Origin: Gaertneriomyces semiglobifer
Lineage: Eukaryota > Chytridiomycota > Chytridiomycetes > Spizellomycetales > Spizellomycetaceae
Reading direction: 5' to 3'
NCBI GenBank assembly: GCA_025558075.1
Contig: JAHLKF010000001.1
Location: 620,001-684,000, forward strand
DNA length: 64,000 nucleotides
Part shown: positions 46,759 to 58,100 of the stretch, piece by piece
How the letters are laid out: each line of letters begins with the position of its first letter
Position numbering within the stretch: the first letter of the stretch is position 1
Translations under genes and position numbers: made by a program
The notes under the pieces: generated by a model
The model's database searches: none
The model's input: only the letters and a program-made list of their open reading frames with translations
Told to the model about the DNA's origin: nothing

Positions 46759-47515
46759 ATGGTTGCAATGAGCTGTGCCCCAGGTTGCCATAGAAGGCAC
46801 GTAATGCTGTAACTGATAACAGGTTTTAACATCCGCTTGACACGCTTGACCGTTCAGATCCAACGTTCGTCAAGGGATACCGCGGATGCCATGAACGCCT
46901 GGGACTTGTATATGAGCAAAAGCACCACACGCGACGACGACAACACGTTTTTGAGTCCCACCCAGCATCACTGAGCCCATCCGTCTGCGTGAATTCAGAC
47001 GCCTGGTGCTCGATTACGCCTCGCATCACTCTGTTTTTCGAAGAGCAACTCGTCGCAAATCGAAACAGCGCGCTCCTAGTGTTCTCTGTGAAAGGGATGC
47101 GGCGGCGAGACATCGAATCAGAACTTGATCGTGATGATGACTGAGTTTGTCTCCGGGCAGGTACGTGGAAGACTGGATTGCTCGACAACCGAATATCCAG
47201 GTAAATCAGTGGAAGTACGTGATTTTCGCAGCGGTGTGGATGCTGTTGGCTCTGTAGGATGTCTACAAGTGCATGCAGCAAGACCTCGACTGTGGGAACG
47301 TACTCGTCGACCCATGCGTACACCCTACCGACAAAACAACCTGGCGATACCACTTAGCGGATGCTCAACCGACCAAAAATGGTCTTTCGCGTACCCCATG
47401 TGGGGATCCTGATAAAACTGTGGGACTTTTGAGTTCGCCCGTACGCATGCCCAGGGGCCTCACTATGTGCAATGACTACTTCACTAATCGCCTATGTATT
47501 GGTATGATCCAGTTA
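46759..47515 (+). other. unresolved exon-like frames, possible gene or remnant
   Basis: Several overlapping plus-strand frames look protein-like and are bounded by splice-like sites, but no single model is convincing. One reads from ATG 46759 through FNIRLTRLTVQIQRSSRDTA (46832-46960). Another (about 46975-47144) reads ITPRITLFFEEQLVANRNSA. A third pair, joined over a 63-base intron-like gap (47202-47261), reads YVEDWIARQPNIQ then DVYKCMQQDLDCGNVLVDPC and continues with further cysteines to about 47510, where a gtatga donor follows. No family is recognised. The minus strand is also open here (46826-47353), so strand assignment is provisional. Confidence 0.3.
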
Positions 47516-47619
47516 CACTCCTTGCAAGCACGGACAACTCACCAGTATCATCCCCTCGGGCCGCTAAAATATATAGTGGCAGCGTCTACGATTCAGGGGG
47601 GCGATACTCGTAAGTGGTA

Positions 47620-49140
47620 GCCCTGCTCTCCGTAGCGTTACTATTACCTCCCCAAGCGCGCTGTTGAGGGTAATACTATCACCCTTCTGTTTCCGACAGC
47701 TTCACACAATTCTCACATAAGCATATAGAACGGCAGAGTTCTCGGCACCTGCACGTTCTGCAAGATGCGCGCCCGGAGTCGAGCGCTCCTTGATAACTGT
47801 TTCAATGCTTTGCCGGACATATAGCCACTCGTGACGCCCGACGAAGCCCAGTAAGCATGTCGGAGTTGCAATTTTTGGCCTCATATTTGGTGTCTGTCCG
47901 GAGGTACTACCATCTTTGGGCCCTGCCGTGGCGATGCTAAGCTTGTATATGTAGAACTGAACCAGTTGAGTGTGGATCTTCTAGATGCACGCTGAGGAAC
48001 AATATGTGTAAAGGAGGACACACCACCGGTGTCGGACGGAAGCAGTCATTGTTTGGGAAAAGTTTTTTTTTTGTGCCACAAACCAGTTGACATGTGAAAA
48101 CCGCGGATGATTTGCCATCGTGATCGGATGTGTCGGTCCATGGATCGATTGATGCGATAACAAAAAGGAGTGCGGCGGGAGCAAAAAAGGGCAAATGACT
48201 CGCCGTGGTCAGCTGGGTGTGTGTCGCATTATTGCGATTACTGCGATTACTGCGGGGGGCGAGTGTGAATTGAATTGGGGGGTTTTGTGTCGCATTCACG
48301 CACTTGGACGCACTTTGGCGAACGCATTTGGGAATTGGGGCGCGGGTGTTCCCAAAAATAACCACATGTTCATGGGCTTGATTGTTATTATTGGATGAGT
48401 GTGAATAGGTGGTGGGTTGCTTTGTTCCTTGCGTATGTGCGTTGCATTGCGCTTTGCGCCGGTCGGCGGGGAAGCAGCAAGTTCGATGAATAGGTGGTAT
48501 TCCGCCATTGCCAGGGAGAGAATCCGGAACTTAGCATTGATCTTGATATTGTGCATTGGGCGGTTGCTCTCATACGCACATGCAACACCGCAAACACCGC
48601 AAACTACTCATACGCATACGCATAACTCACGGGACAAACAACTCCAAAGATAACCTCTTCACACTAACACACGCAACTTATATATACATTATAACACGCC
48701 CAGTCGTGCCGAACAGAGTCACAGGTCACGATGGAATCGTCCGCATTTTTTAAAAAAAAGGTTTTTTTATAGAACACACCCACACATATTCATTTGATAG
48801 ATACACAATGCATGAGTGCACTACTTAGGCTTCGCCCTTTTTTTGACTCGCTTTGACGGCAAATGACGTTTTCGAAAAACTAGCCAAAAAGTGCAAATCG
48901 ACCATTCAGTAGAGAAAACCCGTTGTGGCACACCCGACCGAGCGGAAGAGAGGCGTAGAAGTGTGGTGAGGTGACTCGATAGTGGATGACGCTCCAAGGG
49001 GACAGCTTGGTCCATTGAATATAGAAAAACCCGCCCTGGCTCGGGACTGTGGGGTTTTGAGGGTCTTTTGTGTCAAGACGTATCTCTCGCCAAAGCAACA
49101 GAAAATCCCATTGACATCAGCTCCCCCAACTCGACTAGCT
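47620..49140. other. 1.5-kb gene-poor region
   Basis: No supported gene. Simple-sequence features are a T11 run near 48064-48074, tandem tgcgattac-like units (48233-48255), doubled accgcaaac (48588-48605), a cataCgcatacgcata run (48610-48626), and A8/T7 runs near 48752-48770. Both strands carry only short frames without similarity to known families. Confidence 0.45.
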
Positions 49141-49143
49141 GCT

Positions 49144-49150
49144 CTATAAA
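49144..49150 (+). promoter_or_regulatory. TATA-like element
   Basis: The sequence ctctataaag sits about 95 bases upstream of ATG 49245 and immediately before the poly(C) tract. This fits a core promoter whose transcript would carry the C-run in its leader. Confidence 0.45.
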
Positions 49151-49169
49151 GGAGCGTAGCGGATGCTGC

Positions 49170-49170
<1 letters not shown>

Positions 49171-49205
<35 letters not shown>
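49171..49205. repeat. 35-base uninterrupted poly(C) tract
   Basis: Thirty-five consecutive C residues, poly(G) on the other strand, lie 40 bases before ATG 49245. Such runs can form i-motif/G-quadruplex structures and are length-unstable; the exact length in the assembly is doubtful. Confidence 0.95.
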
Positions 49206-49211
<6 letters not shown>

Positions 49212-49244
49212 TCTCGACCTCTGCACCTTGCAACTGGAGTTGGT

Positions 49245-50450
49245 ATGGCTACAGCGACACATAGCGGAATGTATAGTCACCACGCGCGCGACGATTATAA
49301 AGAATTGTTAAAGAAACGCAACTGTGAGGTCTTGAGAAGAGCATTGGATAACGTGATGGAACCTTGGGAAGTCACTGTCAGCAAGAGCAAGGCCGCTCGT
49401 CAAGCGCACAAACACCCCGAATCCGAGCGAGTCGACATTCATTCTTCACGCGTCGACCCAGGTGTCAAGGCCACCTCGCCAACCGCCGAACCTGAGATAC
49501 CCCCCGCAGCGGCCCCAACAGGCACTGCCAACGCCACTGCCATTGCCGAATCATACGTTGTGGTCGAACCGGCATTTGAAGCCAGACAGTTCCCTCGTCC
49601 CTTTGCATTTCCACAAGAGCATCCGACAGTCCAGCAACAACAACCACAACCAAGACCGACAACACCTCCCACCATCCATCAACCACGACCACTAACGCCG
49701 CCAACAATCCATGTGGTCAGTGAACCCCCAGAGGCGCCAGGGCCCAGTTCCAGCAACGAAACAACACTCGCCGATGTCAGCAGCCACATCGGAGAACACA
49801 ACCAGAACGAACGGCTGCAATTCCTCAAAGACATGCAACATCGCCACACCGAACACATGCGCCAGCAACGATCCGCGTTACGGCTGCAACTCTCTCATCC
49901 CATGAAACAAGATGAGATCAAACCCCCGCCAACGACGGCACGCGCTTCGGCGCCCTTACCCAACTTTTTCTCCGCCAGAGCGCGTCTCCAATCCGAAGCC
50001 GCAGACTTTCTCACTCAATACGCGACATTCAAAGTCCCAATGTACCGAAGCAGCAACACGGTGGGCCTGGACTTGCCACCCTCACCCACACGCAACAAAG
50101 TCGCTCCTTCCAATGTTGAAGAAGATCTCGCTGCCATCCCGGAAACCCCAGTGGACGTCACACCGTCCCCAGAAGGTCGAGCCGTGGTGTTTCCCCAAGC
50201 TCAGTGGTTCAACGAGGAACAACGGCGGACCCTCTTCCACCCACGCCCCACTATCGCCGACAGTGACTCGGAGACCTCGACGCCGCCGAGTAGCATGTTC
50301 TACTCGCGGTGTACACCGCCGAGAGCCGGCACCCCCCTCCTCCGTCGCGCGTTCCCTCTGTCGGATATCGACGAGGATGTGGAGCCGCCAAGTGGCGTCT
50401 GTGGTTGGCTTTCGCGGTTGTTCTTTTCGTGCTTTCCGGTATCTTCTTGA
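49245..50450 (+). CDS. proline-rich protein of unknown function
   Basis: 401 residues in one exon from ATG 49245. The N-terminal 60 residues are charged and helical (DDYKELLKKRNCEVLRRALDN). The middle is Pro/Thr/Gln-rich with a QQQQPQPRPTTPPT stretch and a short second helix (NERLQFLKDMQHRHTEHMRQ). A second ordered patch reads RLQSEAADFLTQYATFKVPM. The last 20 residues are cysteine- and aromatic-rich (GVCGWLSRLFFSCFPVSS) and could be a lipid-modified or membrane-associating tail. No known domain is recognised. The frame is open through the poly(C) tract to 49068, which would give a poly-Pro leader, but ATG 49245 downstream of a TATA box and the C-run is preferred. Confidence 0.6.
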   Translation: MATATHSGMYSHHARDDYKELLKKRNCEVLRRALDNVMEPWEVTVSKSKAARQAHKHPESERVDIHSSRVDPGVKATSPTAEPEIPPAAAPTGTANATAIAESYVVVEPAFEARQFPRPFAFPQEHPTVQQQQPQPRPTTPPTIHQPRPLTPPTIHVVSEPPEAPGPSSSNETTLADVSSHIGEHNQNERLQFLKDMQHRHTEHMRQQRSALRLQLSHPMKQDEIKPPPTTARASAPLPNFFSARARLQSEAADFLTQYATFKVPMYRSSNTVGLDLPPSPTRNKVAPSNVEEDLAAIPETPVDVTPSPEGRAVVFPQAQWFNEEQRRTLFHPRPTIADSDSETSTPPSSMFYSRCTPPRAGTPLLRRAFPLSDIDEDVEPPSGVCGWLSRLFFSCFPVSS

Positions 50451-51297
50451 TACCTAAGCCGTTTTTTTTTTTTGGAAATGTGTGGTGGGGCGGGACTAGC
50501 AGACGATACAAATTATGTTATATAACGTTCGAAACAAGGACTTGAAAACATTAAATTGCTGCAAACACTTGTGGTGGCACAACGCATAATCGTTCAAGGG
50601 AATCTAGCATCCTGACCATGTTTCTCAACCGCGTTGACTCTCGGTCCGCAGGATGGTATCATGTAAGTTTCATTTGCATATTGGAAATGAGCGATGTAGC
50701 TGCGCTCGCGCGACTCTTTAAAAAAAAGTACAACCAAAAATGATCTATTTTAACAGCTTAAACCCCGGCCAAATCTCGGAGCTTTCTTGAATAGATTACA
50801 GACACTCCTGGGTGAAAAAGCGATCGTGCTATTGTTTGTTTTTCCTCCGGGAGAATTTCGGGGCAGAAACGCGCGCGGGCAGTTATTATGTAATCAACTC
50901 CGCTCACTTGAGTCAAGTGTTCCAAAAGTGATCCGAACTCGCCAGTGTTTAAGCGTGAGAAAACAGTGTCGTCGCAATCATAGCAGCGCACGCCGTCGTG
51001 GCACTACTCCGCAATATCCCAAATCGACAAAACGAAGGGTTGGTAAACATGCGAAATGAAGCTGGCAAGCCAAGTCCAGCCCGAGCCAGTGGTGCCAACC
51101 GTACCCGTCTTGCTGGGTGATATCGCTGCCAGTTCAGTTGTGGCTGAGATCGTATCAGAGTTGAAAACCCCCTTGACTGAAAGTGGCCAGAAGACCTCGC
51201 TCCTCTCTGAAAGGGACTGCGTTAATCAATGTATTTGCTCCCCGGTTACGAAGGGGGCATTTTTACAATAAAAAGCCATCAAAATGGGGACTACATA
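50451..51297. other. intergenic region with one exon-like frame
   Basis: A T13 run lies near 50461-50473. On the minus strand 51013-50758 reads CHDGVRCYDCDDTVFSRLNT, then SGVDYIITARARFCPEIL, to a stop at 50758. It follows an acceptor-like gagtag and could be a terminal exon, but no upstream exon was found. The plus strand is open over the same bases. No assignment is made. Confidence 0.3.
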
Positions 51298-53689
51298 CTA
51301 TTTATCCTTTTTGCTATCCTCTTTCAATGTGACCGTCCGGTTCAACACGTATCTCTGTTTCTCAAAGTCGGAGTCCTTGTCGACGCAGAAATAGCCCGTG
51401 CGGACTGCTTGGAACTTATCTTCATTCTTGTACCCAAGAATTCCAACTTCACAGAATGCTTCCGGCAAGGAAATGAGAGAGTCTGGGTTCAAAGCCGATA
51501 ACCATTCCTTCTTGAGAGACGACGGATTCTCGTGGGTAAAGAGGCTCGAGTACAGACGGGTCTCAACCTTTACTGGCGACTGATGTTTCGGCGACTCGGC
51601 GATCCAGTGGATGTAGGTCTTGGGCTTTTTGGTGTTACCCGCGTTTTCATACCGTGCTTTGATCTCGACGACTTTCCCGTTGGCGTCTTTCACGACTTCA
51701 GTTGCGGTAATGGGATGAGGGATATGCAGTAAACCGACCGTTTTGCCCGGTGCCAAGCGGTAGAAATTGGGATCATCCTCCTCTCGGAAATCGGAGCTCT
51801 CAATGTAAAGAGTGCGAGTAAAAGGCACCACATGTGTACCCATCGCATCGTCACGCGGTTTGTTGGGGATGACAAGCTCTTCCAGGTGATCCTCTGGTAG
51901 GTTCGTAATCGTCACCTTCAAAGGCTCCAATACCAACATCAGACGAGGTGCGACTTCGTTCAAGTGGTCACGAACAAAATTATCGATTCGCTCGGGCCCA
52001 ATGATAGTGTTGGCGGTTGTAACCCCCAGTTCCCGGACAAAGGCATTCACGGCTTCAGCCGTGAAGCCTCGACGTCGTATGCCAGCCATGGTATACAATC
52101 GAGGGTCATCCCATCCTGAAACGTATTTTTCCTCAACCAACCGCTTTAGCTTCCGCTTTGACATGACGGTATAACTGAGGTTTAAACGTCCATACTCCCA
52201 CTGCACCGGCTTGTAAACCTCCAGTGCGTCAACCAGCCAGTAGTAAGACTCACGAGAAAGTGTGAACTCAGTCGTACACAAGGAATGGGTAATGTCTTCG
52301 AAGGAATCAACGAGGCAGTGAGTGTAGTCGTAGGTCGGATAGATACACCAGTCTCTACCAGTCCGGAAGTGCGGGGTAGTCTTCAATACACGGTATGCAA
52401 CCAAATCCCAAAACTGAGGATTCGGGTTTTGCATATCCATCTTCATACGCAGAATAGCTTCGCCTTCATTGTAATCCCCGCGCTTCATCTTTTCGAACTC
52501 TGCCAAGGATTCTTCAATTGGTCTATTACGGTGGACGCATTCCCGACGCGGTCCCTTGGCTTCACCACCACGGTCAGCATGCATCTGCTCCCCAGTGCAA
52601 TGGCATACGTACGCTTTGTCGCGCTTGACGAGGTCAACGGCAAGGTCGTAAAGGCGCTGGAAGTAATCAGAAGAGTGCGTGATCTTGTATGGCTCGTATC
52701 CTAACCAGCGGATCGTGTCGAGGATAGCTGTAAAGTAAACTTCCTCCTCCGCCTCCGGGTTGGTGTCGTCATAGCGAAGGTATGTGATACCGTTAAAAGC
52801 CGCAGCATATCCAAAGTTCACGTTGATAGCCTTTGCGTGCCCGATATGAAGGAAGCCATTGGGCTCTGGCGGAAAACGGGTAATCACCCGTCCTTTTGTC
52901 CGTGCAAGGTGCTCTTTCATCAGCTCTGGCTTGATTTGAGGGTTTTCTCCCGCCTTGTGTAGCCGGGCCAATTCACCTTCAAAGATGAATCGAGTGCTTT
53001 TTGCCATTTCTGCAACCTTTGGCGCTTGAACTGCCGCTGCAACAGGTGCCGCTTCTTTTGTGGGCTTCGTTTCCTTCTTCTTGGCTTTAGGGTTATCACG
53101 TTCATCTTTAGGTCCCAAAATGGACAGGATCTGTTTGTCAAGCTCGTCTTTCACGATCTTCTGATCTGCCCATCGCAATCGTGACTTTACTAGTCCCAAT
53201 AGCTGCCCCGCCATCGCATAGCGCTTCGTCTCCAAATCAGCCTTTTTCTCCGACATCAGGGCGGATATCGATGAGGTGATCTCCTCTACTGTGACAGTAA
53301 CACCTAAGACGGAAAGTGTAAGTGACAGTGTTCATACGTCTCACAAACACTATTAGCCTCCACCTACCAACACCACACTCCTTGTTAAAGGCGGTTTCAC
53401 TGATGTCCCCATCCACCTTCTCACAGAATTTAATTGCAGCTGACACTTGATCACTGCTCTGAAGCTTCCCGCTGGTAATAGCTTTCGCGATGTACGGCAG
53501 ATGTGACAGGGCCTTTGGCGTTATAGTAGACGCAAGGTTGTATAACAATGCTCCATATGTTCCATCGACCACGTCGCCTGCCTGGATCGCCTGCTCAAAC
53601 TTTGGTGCCAGCTTCTTGTTTGACGCCGTTTCCTTTGCTTTCACCTCCGAGAGGCCAGCCTTCTGGAAGAGGGCAACCAACTCATCCAT
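51298..53689 (-). CDS. GLN4: glutaminyl-tRNA synthetase
   Basis: Two exons, complement(51298..53303, 53368..53689), intron 53304-53367; 775 residues. The N-terminal GlnRS-specific YqeY-like helical domain (about 1-190) contains FNKECGVGVTVTVEEI, which appears only when the intron is removed. The class I core has the HIGH signature PEPNGFLHIGHAK (about 265), LRYDDTNPEAE, DWCIYPTYDYTHCLVD and the KMSKS-like loop VMSKRKL (about 487). It ends with the beta-barrel anticodon-binding domains. It charges cytosolic tRNA-Gln; because fungal mitochondria usually make Gln-tRNA by amidation, a cytosolic role is inferred. No targeting leader is seen. Confidence 0.95.
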
Positions 53690-54013
53690 GATTGTGTGTT
53701 CGCTTCCTTTTGCCTCGCCTGCTGTCTGTCCAAAACACCTTCTGCCAACAGCGACGGTTCCCAGATCCAGGAAGCCTTTGCAGCGACACAAACAACTGCC
53801 CCAAAGTATGACTCATTGTGGTGGCTGTGCCACAACCCTGAACCCACCGCGTCGCACCGCAGATGGTCTCACCGAACTCCGCGGAGGCAGGTGTCAGGGT
53901 TTCCATCGAGTGACACACATCGTCGGCGCGCGCATCTACGAACGGGTTTCTGCCAACTCTTGAAATCCTGGATTCCTGGGGGGACCTCATCAAGATCTAT
54001 TCACTAATAAGCC

Positions 54014-54586
54014 ATGGGATTCAAGGTCGAGTCGAGCATTGTAATCAACGCGGAACCCGCGCGGGTACACGAGGTTATCTGCGATTTCGCCAAGTATCCA
54101 GATTGGAACCCGTTCTTCAAGCATGTTACCGGCACTCCTGATTGGACACCAAAGGAAGGACAGAATCTCATTGCTTGGGCCGCGCAACCATTGAGACTGA
54201 GTGGGTGGCTTGGTTGAGTTCCTTGACCCCCAAGCTGGATCTCACACCCTACTTGTTACTAACTAGGTGTACCAATCCCTGTCCATGTTGACACGGTAAC
54301 ACAAGTTTCGAAAACTATCAAGAAGGCTGCGAAGGGACCGTTTGAGCTAAGATGGTCGGGTGGAGTTAACGTGCCTCTCATTGGTGTTTCCGTCTTCGAG
54401 GGCAGTCATTATTTCATTTCCAAGGCCGTGGAGGGCGACCCTACCAAGACGCTGTTTGTCCACGGTGAGGACTTTGGTGGAATTGCCAGCATTCCTCTCG
54501 GTTGGACGAAAGACTGGACGATACAGGGCAAGTATGATGCATTGAACAAGGCAGTCAAGAAGCGAGTAGAGGCGGGTGCGGAATAG
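54014..54586 (+). CDS. SRPBCC (START-like/polyketide-cyclase fold) protein
   Basis: Two exons: 54014..54200 and 54267..54586; 168 residues. The first strand FKVESSIVINAEPARVHEVI followed by CDFAKYPDWNPFFKHV is the standard entry of the SRPBCC ligand-binding fold. The second exon supplies the remaining strands (FELRWSGGVNVP, GSHYFISKAVEGD, KTLFVHGEDFGGI) and the long C-terminal helix (YDALNKAVKKRVEAGAE). Members bind hydrophobic ligands, and many fungal copies are uncharacterised. No signal peptide. The donor a|gtgggt is the only one nearby that keeps frame with acceptor ctaactag. It is divergent to GlnRS, with about 320 bases between starts. Confidence 0.8.
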
Positions 54587-54723
54587 GTTTTGTATAGTTC
54601 CAGTGCATAGCATAGCAGCGTGGCGTATTATTCTGTATAAAACTAGTGTATTCCATGGTTTCTACAGGCTACATTTCATCCAAGCGGTCCGGTCTTTCCT
54701 TCTGGAAATGGAACAGGTGGTAC

Positions 54724-55095
54724 TCACTCGATCACAGTTGATGGATGCAGCTCATGACGGCTGATCTGCCGGTAAAGCCTGTGAAATTGGTTCTCAGACG
54801 GCTTTCCATTGACAGTGAGACCAGCGTTTCTGGCAATGTCCGTCGCAACAACCTTTGTGCGTGAGCGATCTTGATGGGTGAGTGCTGCATCTTGCAAAAA
54901 CTTGTCGGGAATAAAAGTTTGCGGAAACTGACGTAGGTGCTGCGCACGAGCGTGTCGCTCCCAAATTTCCATTCCACTTTCGTCAAAGCTTTTGGCTGCA
55001 ATAGGTCCAGGTTAATTTTCCCAGTCCATACCCTCCATACGTAGTTTCATCAGGTTCACCCTAGCGAGCCAATACCGCTGCTGATAGCCACTCAT
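54724..55095 (-). CDS. small conserved-looking protein of unknown function
   Basis: Two exons, complement(54724..54995, 55041..55095) with a 45-base intron, or with exon 1 ending at 55032 and a 36-base intron; about 108-111 residues. The N-terminus reads MSGYQQRYWLARVNLMKL. The rest is basic and helical (FDESGMEIWERHARAQHLRQF, FPQTFIPDKFLQDAALTHQD, ISRHELHPSTVIE). The well-formed start, branch-point-like ttaac and unbroken frame argue that it is real. I do not recognise the family; a small mitochondrial or RNA-associated protein would fit the composition. It lies head-to-head with the chitin synthase gene, with only about 80 bases between ATGs. Confidence 0.62.
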
Positions 55096-55173
55096 TGTCA
55101 GCAAGGGCCAAAAAGGGATTAGATCCATAGAGGCATCAAGGGGTTAGTTAAAGCCATAGCATAGTGCTTCTAC

Positions 55174-58100
55174 ATGCATAGGACGGTCACACATCACCAG
55201 GACTATCCTGACAGGACCAGATCGACCGCACATGGCTTTGGCTCTGATAGCAATGATACCGTTCGCTTGGAGTACCATTCACCCGCGCTCACGAGGTCAA
55301 CCACTAGACGGGTAACCCGCAAAAAGACCTTGGTGAAACCAGAGAGACGAAAAACGACCAGAAAGGACCACAGACCGCTCGTCAGAGGAGCTACTAATGC
55401 GCGGCCCATTGCCCGAGCAGGTACGTTGAGCCTGAAGCGTAGCCTGTGTGTCATCACCGTTTTATTGGTCGAGGTTCTGACAGTGACATCTTGACGTCCA
55501 TGCAGGGGCCACTACCATCCGTCGCACCACAACACCACATATACCACCCACGTCTGCACTCCTCACATATACACCCGCTCCGCCGCCTAATAACAATGAC
55601 AGTGATGAATGGTGGAATTGGGTCGTCTGTTGCTGCACATTCTGGGTGACACCTCGTGTGTCCGGATGGCTTCGTGTGGAAGATGGCGCGGTAGGCAGAG
55701 CATGGAAGGAAAAGGTCTGTATATCCTTCCATCGTTCACCTGGTAAACCCGCAAACTGATTCTAACTGCATGGGTCAACAGGTTACACTATGTCTCATTA
55801 TCTTGACGCTGTGTATCCTCACCATGATATTTACGTTCGGCTTAAAGCCCATGTTATGTCCTTCCACCGATCTGTCATCTCGCCCACTGCAGTCGTATAT
55901 TCCGAATGCTAACGAGGTTACCTTTCGTGGACATGTATATCATTTTGATGATGTCGCTCGGGCCGCAGAGGCCGCGAGCGTGGATAAGGCGACAATCGAA
56001 GGATTTGCAGGAAAGGATATGACATCCGCAGTAGAAGTTGGCAGCGAGTGCGCTAATGTGTTGCCACAATCCATTCGCCGAGCGCCGTTGGGTGAGGCGT
56101 CATGGTTGGCCAGCGTTAAACCTCACCAAAGATTGTATTACTCGTGGTCAGACCTTTCCCACGGAGACAATAGAAAATTAGTGGCGTTCAACGGCCGCGT
56201 CATGGAACTTCAAATGATGATTGACTCTGCTTTGGAAATGAATGCCACCCTGTCGGGCTCATCACTGGAAGTTTTACAACGGTCTGTTGGTCGTGACGCA
56301 ACCTACGCTTTGCTTCGTACCGCGGAGCTTCGTCATGTAGCGGATTGTCTCGCCGGTCGATATACGATTGCATCAATAGGTGCTGAGCGAACTTCCTGCG
56401 TTGTGCATCAAGGCATCGTTATAGTGCTCGGTGTCGTTGTTGGAAGCGTCGTCGGCATCAGAGTCCTTATGGCGCTGGTCTTCTATTGGTGGATTGAGAA
56501 GCGAGAGAGCGAGCCCCCAATATTAGAGTCGCTGCAAATTGATACCATTAAGAAGGCAAATCCCTACCGTTCGCTACCGGTTGTGCCGGCGCGTGGGCAT
56601 CAAGTGGCGCCGTATGCTCCAATACCTGCCATTCTGCTGATCACCGTCTACTCGGAATCTCATGCCGGAATTCACAAGACCCTTTCGTCGCTTGCAGAGA
56701 CACATCAACCGGAGAGCCATAAGCTGTTGTTCGTGGTATGTGACGGGCTCATCAAGGGTGAAGATTGGGGTTCGGAAGGTTTACAAACTCACGAAGTCGT
56801 GCGTGGAATGGGAGAATGGGCCTTCGGTCCTGGAATCAACGGCGAGCCTGGAGAGATGGACGGTGGAGCGAAAGACTACTTGGGAGTCGGAGGCAGAAAT
56901 CGAGCATGGGTGGTGCGTAGCCTTTGTTTATCTTGCGATCTGCATATACTAATCATCCGTGTATTGCATAGTACGCTGGATACTTCCGATCCAACAATAA
57001 GCTTGTACCAATGGTGCTGATCATTAAATGTGGGCTCCCAAATGAGATCGGTGCTGCCAAACCAGGGAATAGAGGGAAACGCGACTCTCAACTCATTCTC
57101 ATGAATTTGTTGAGTAAAAGTCTTTTTGGGGACCGGATGACGGAGATGGAATGGGATATAGCTCGAAAGGTTCAAAGTATTACTGGTCGACCCATGGATA
57201 AGTGGGAAGTCGTGGGCATGGTCGACGCAGATACAGAAGGTAAGCCCATACCATGAACTTTACGGCACCCAACGCTTTCTGAAGTGTACGATTATAGTTG
57301 CACCGACATCCCTTCCGTACATTTTACATCACATGCATACCCATCCCCTCACTTTGGGAGTGTGTGGAGAAACTCGCATAACAAATCGCAAGGATTCATG
57401 GGTCACGCTGATACAGGTATTCGAGTACTATATATCTCACCACCTTGGAAAAGCCTTCGAGTCCGTCTTTGGCGGAGTGACCTGCTTGCCAGGATGTTTC
57501 TCTTTCTATCGCGTTTTTTCGCACTCGTACGACGGAAGAATTACTCCCCTCCTGGCTTCACCAGCGGTGCTGGATGAGTACGCTGAGTCAAATACGCTGA
57601 CCTTACACACCAAAAACCTCCTGTTACTTGGCGAGGATCGGTTTTTGACAACCCTTTTGCTGAGGGAGTTTCCCAATCGACATTTCAAATTCGTTGCCAA
57701 GGCCGTCTGTTATACAACTGTACCTGACCAGTTCAAGATCTTGCTGAGTCAACGGAGGAGATGGATCAATTCCACTGTTCACAACTTGGCGGAACTGGTG
57801 CGAAGGCGTAATGGCTGTGGCGTGTTTTGTCTCAGTATGCGTTTTGTTGTTGTGGTAAGTATGGGCGGTCAGTTTGTGAGCATAACTATCACTGACAAGC
57901 AATGCTAGCTGGATTTACTGAGCACGGCAATTCTTCCTGCATCGTTGTTCGCACTGTACATTTTGATCATCATGCAGTTCACACCGAGCGGATCACCGTC
58001 CATGCTGGCGCTTATGATTTTGTCTTTGCTATTCCCTGCTATCTTGATTGCCCTCACTACGCGCCGCTGGGCGTTTGTGGGTTACATGTTCATCTATCTC

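Noticed and set aside
46826..47353. Minus-strand frame of 175 codons
   Set aside because: Plus-strand frames in the same place have better splice signals; the minus frame shows no family motif. Left unassigned rather than annotated.
49068..49244. N-terminal poly-proline extension encoded by the C35 tract
   Set aside because: A TATA-like box lies inside the extension just before the tract and a good ATG follows it, so the tract is more likely untranslated leader.
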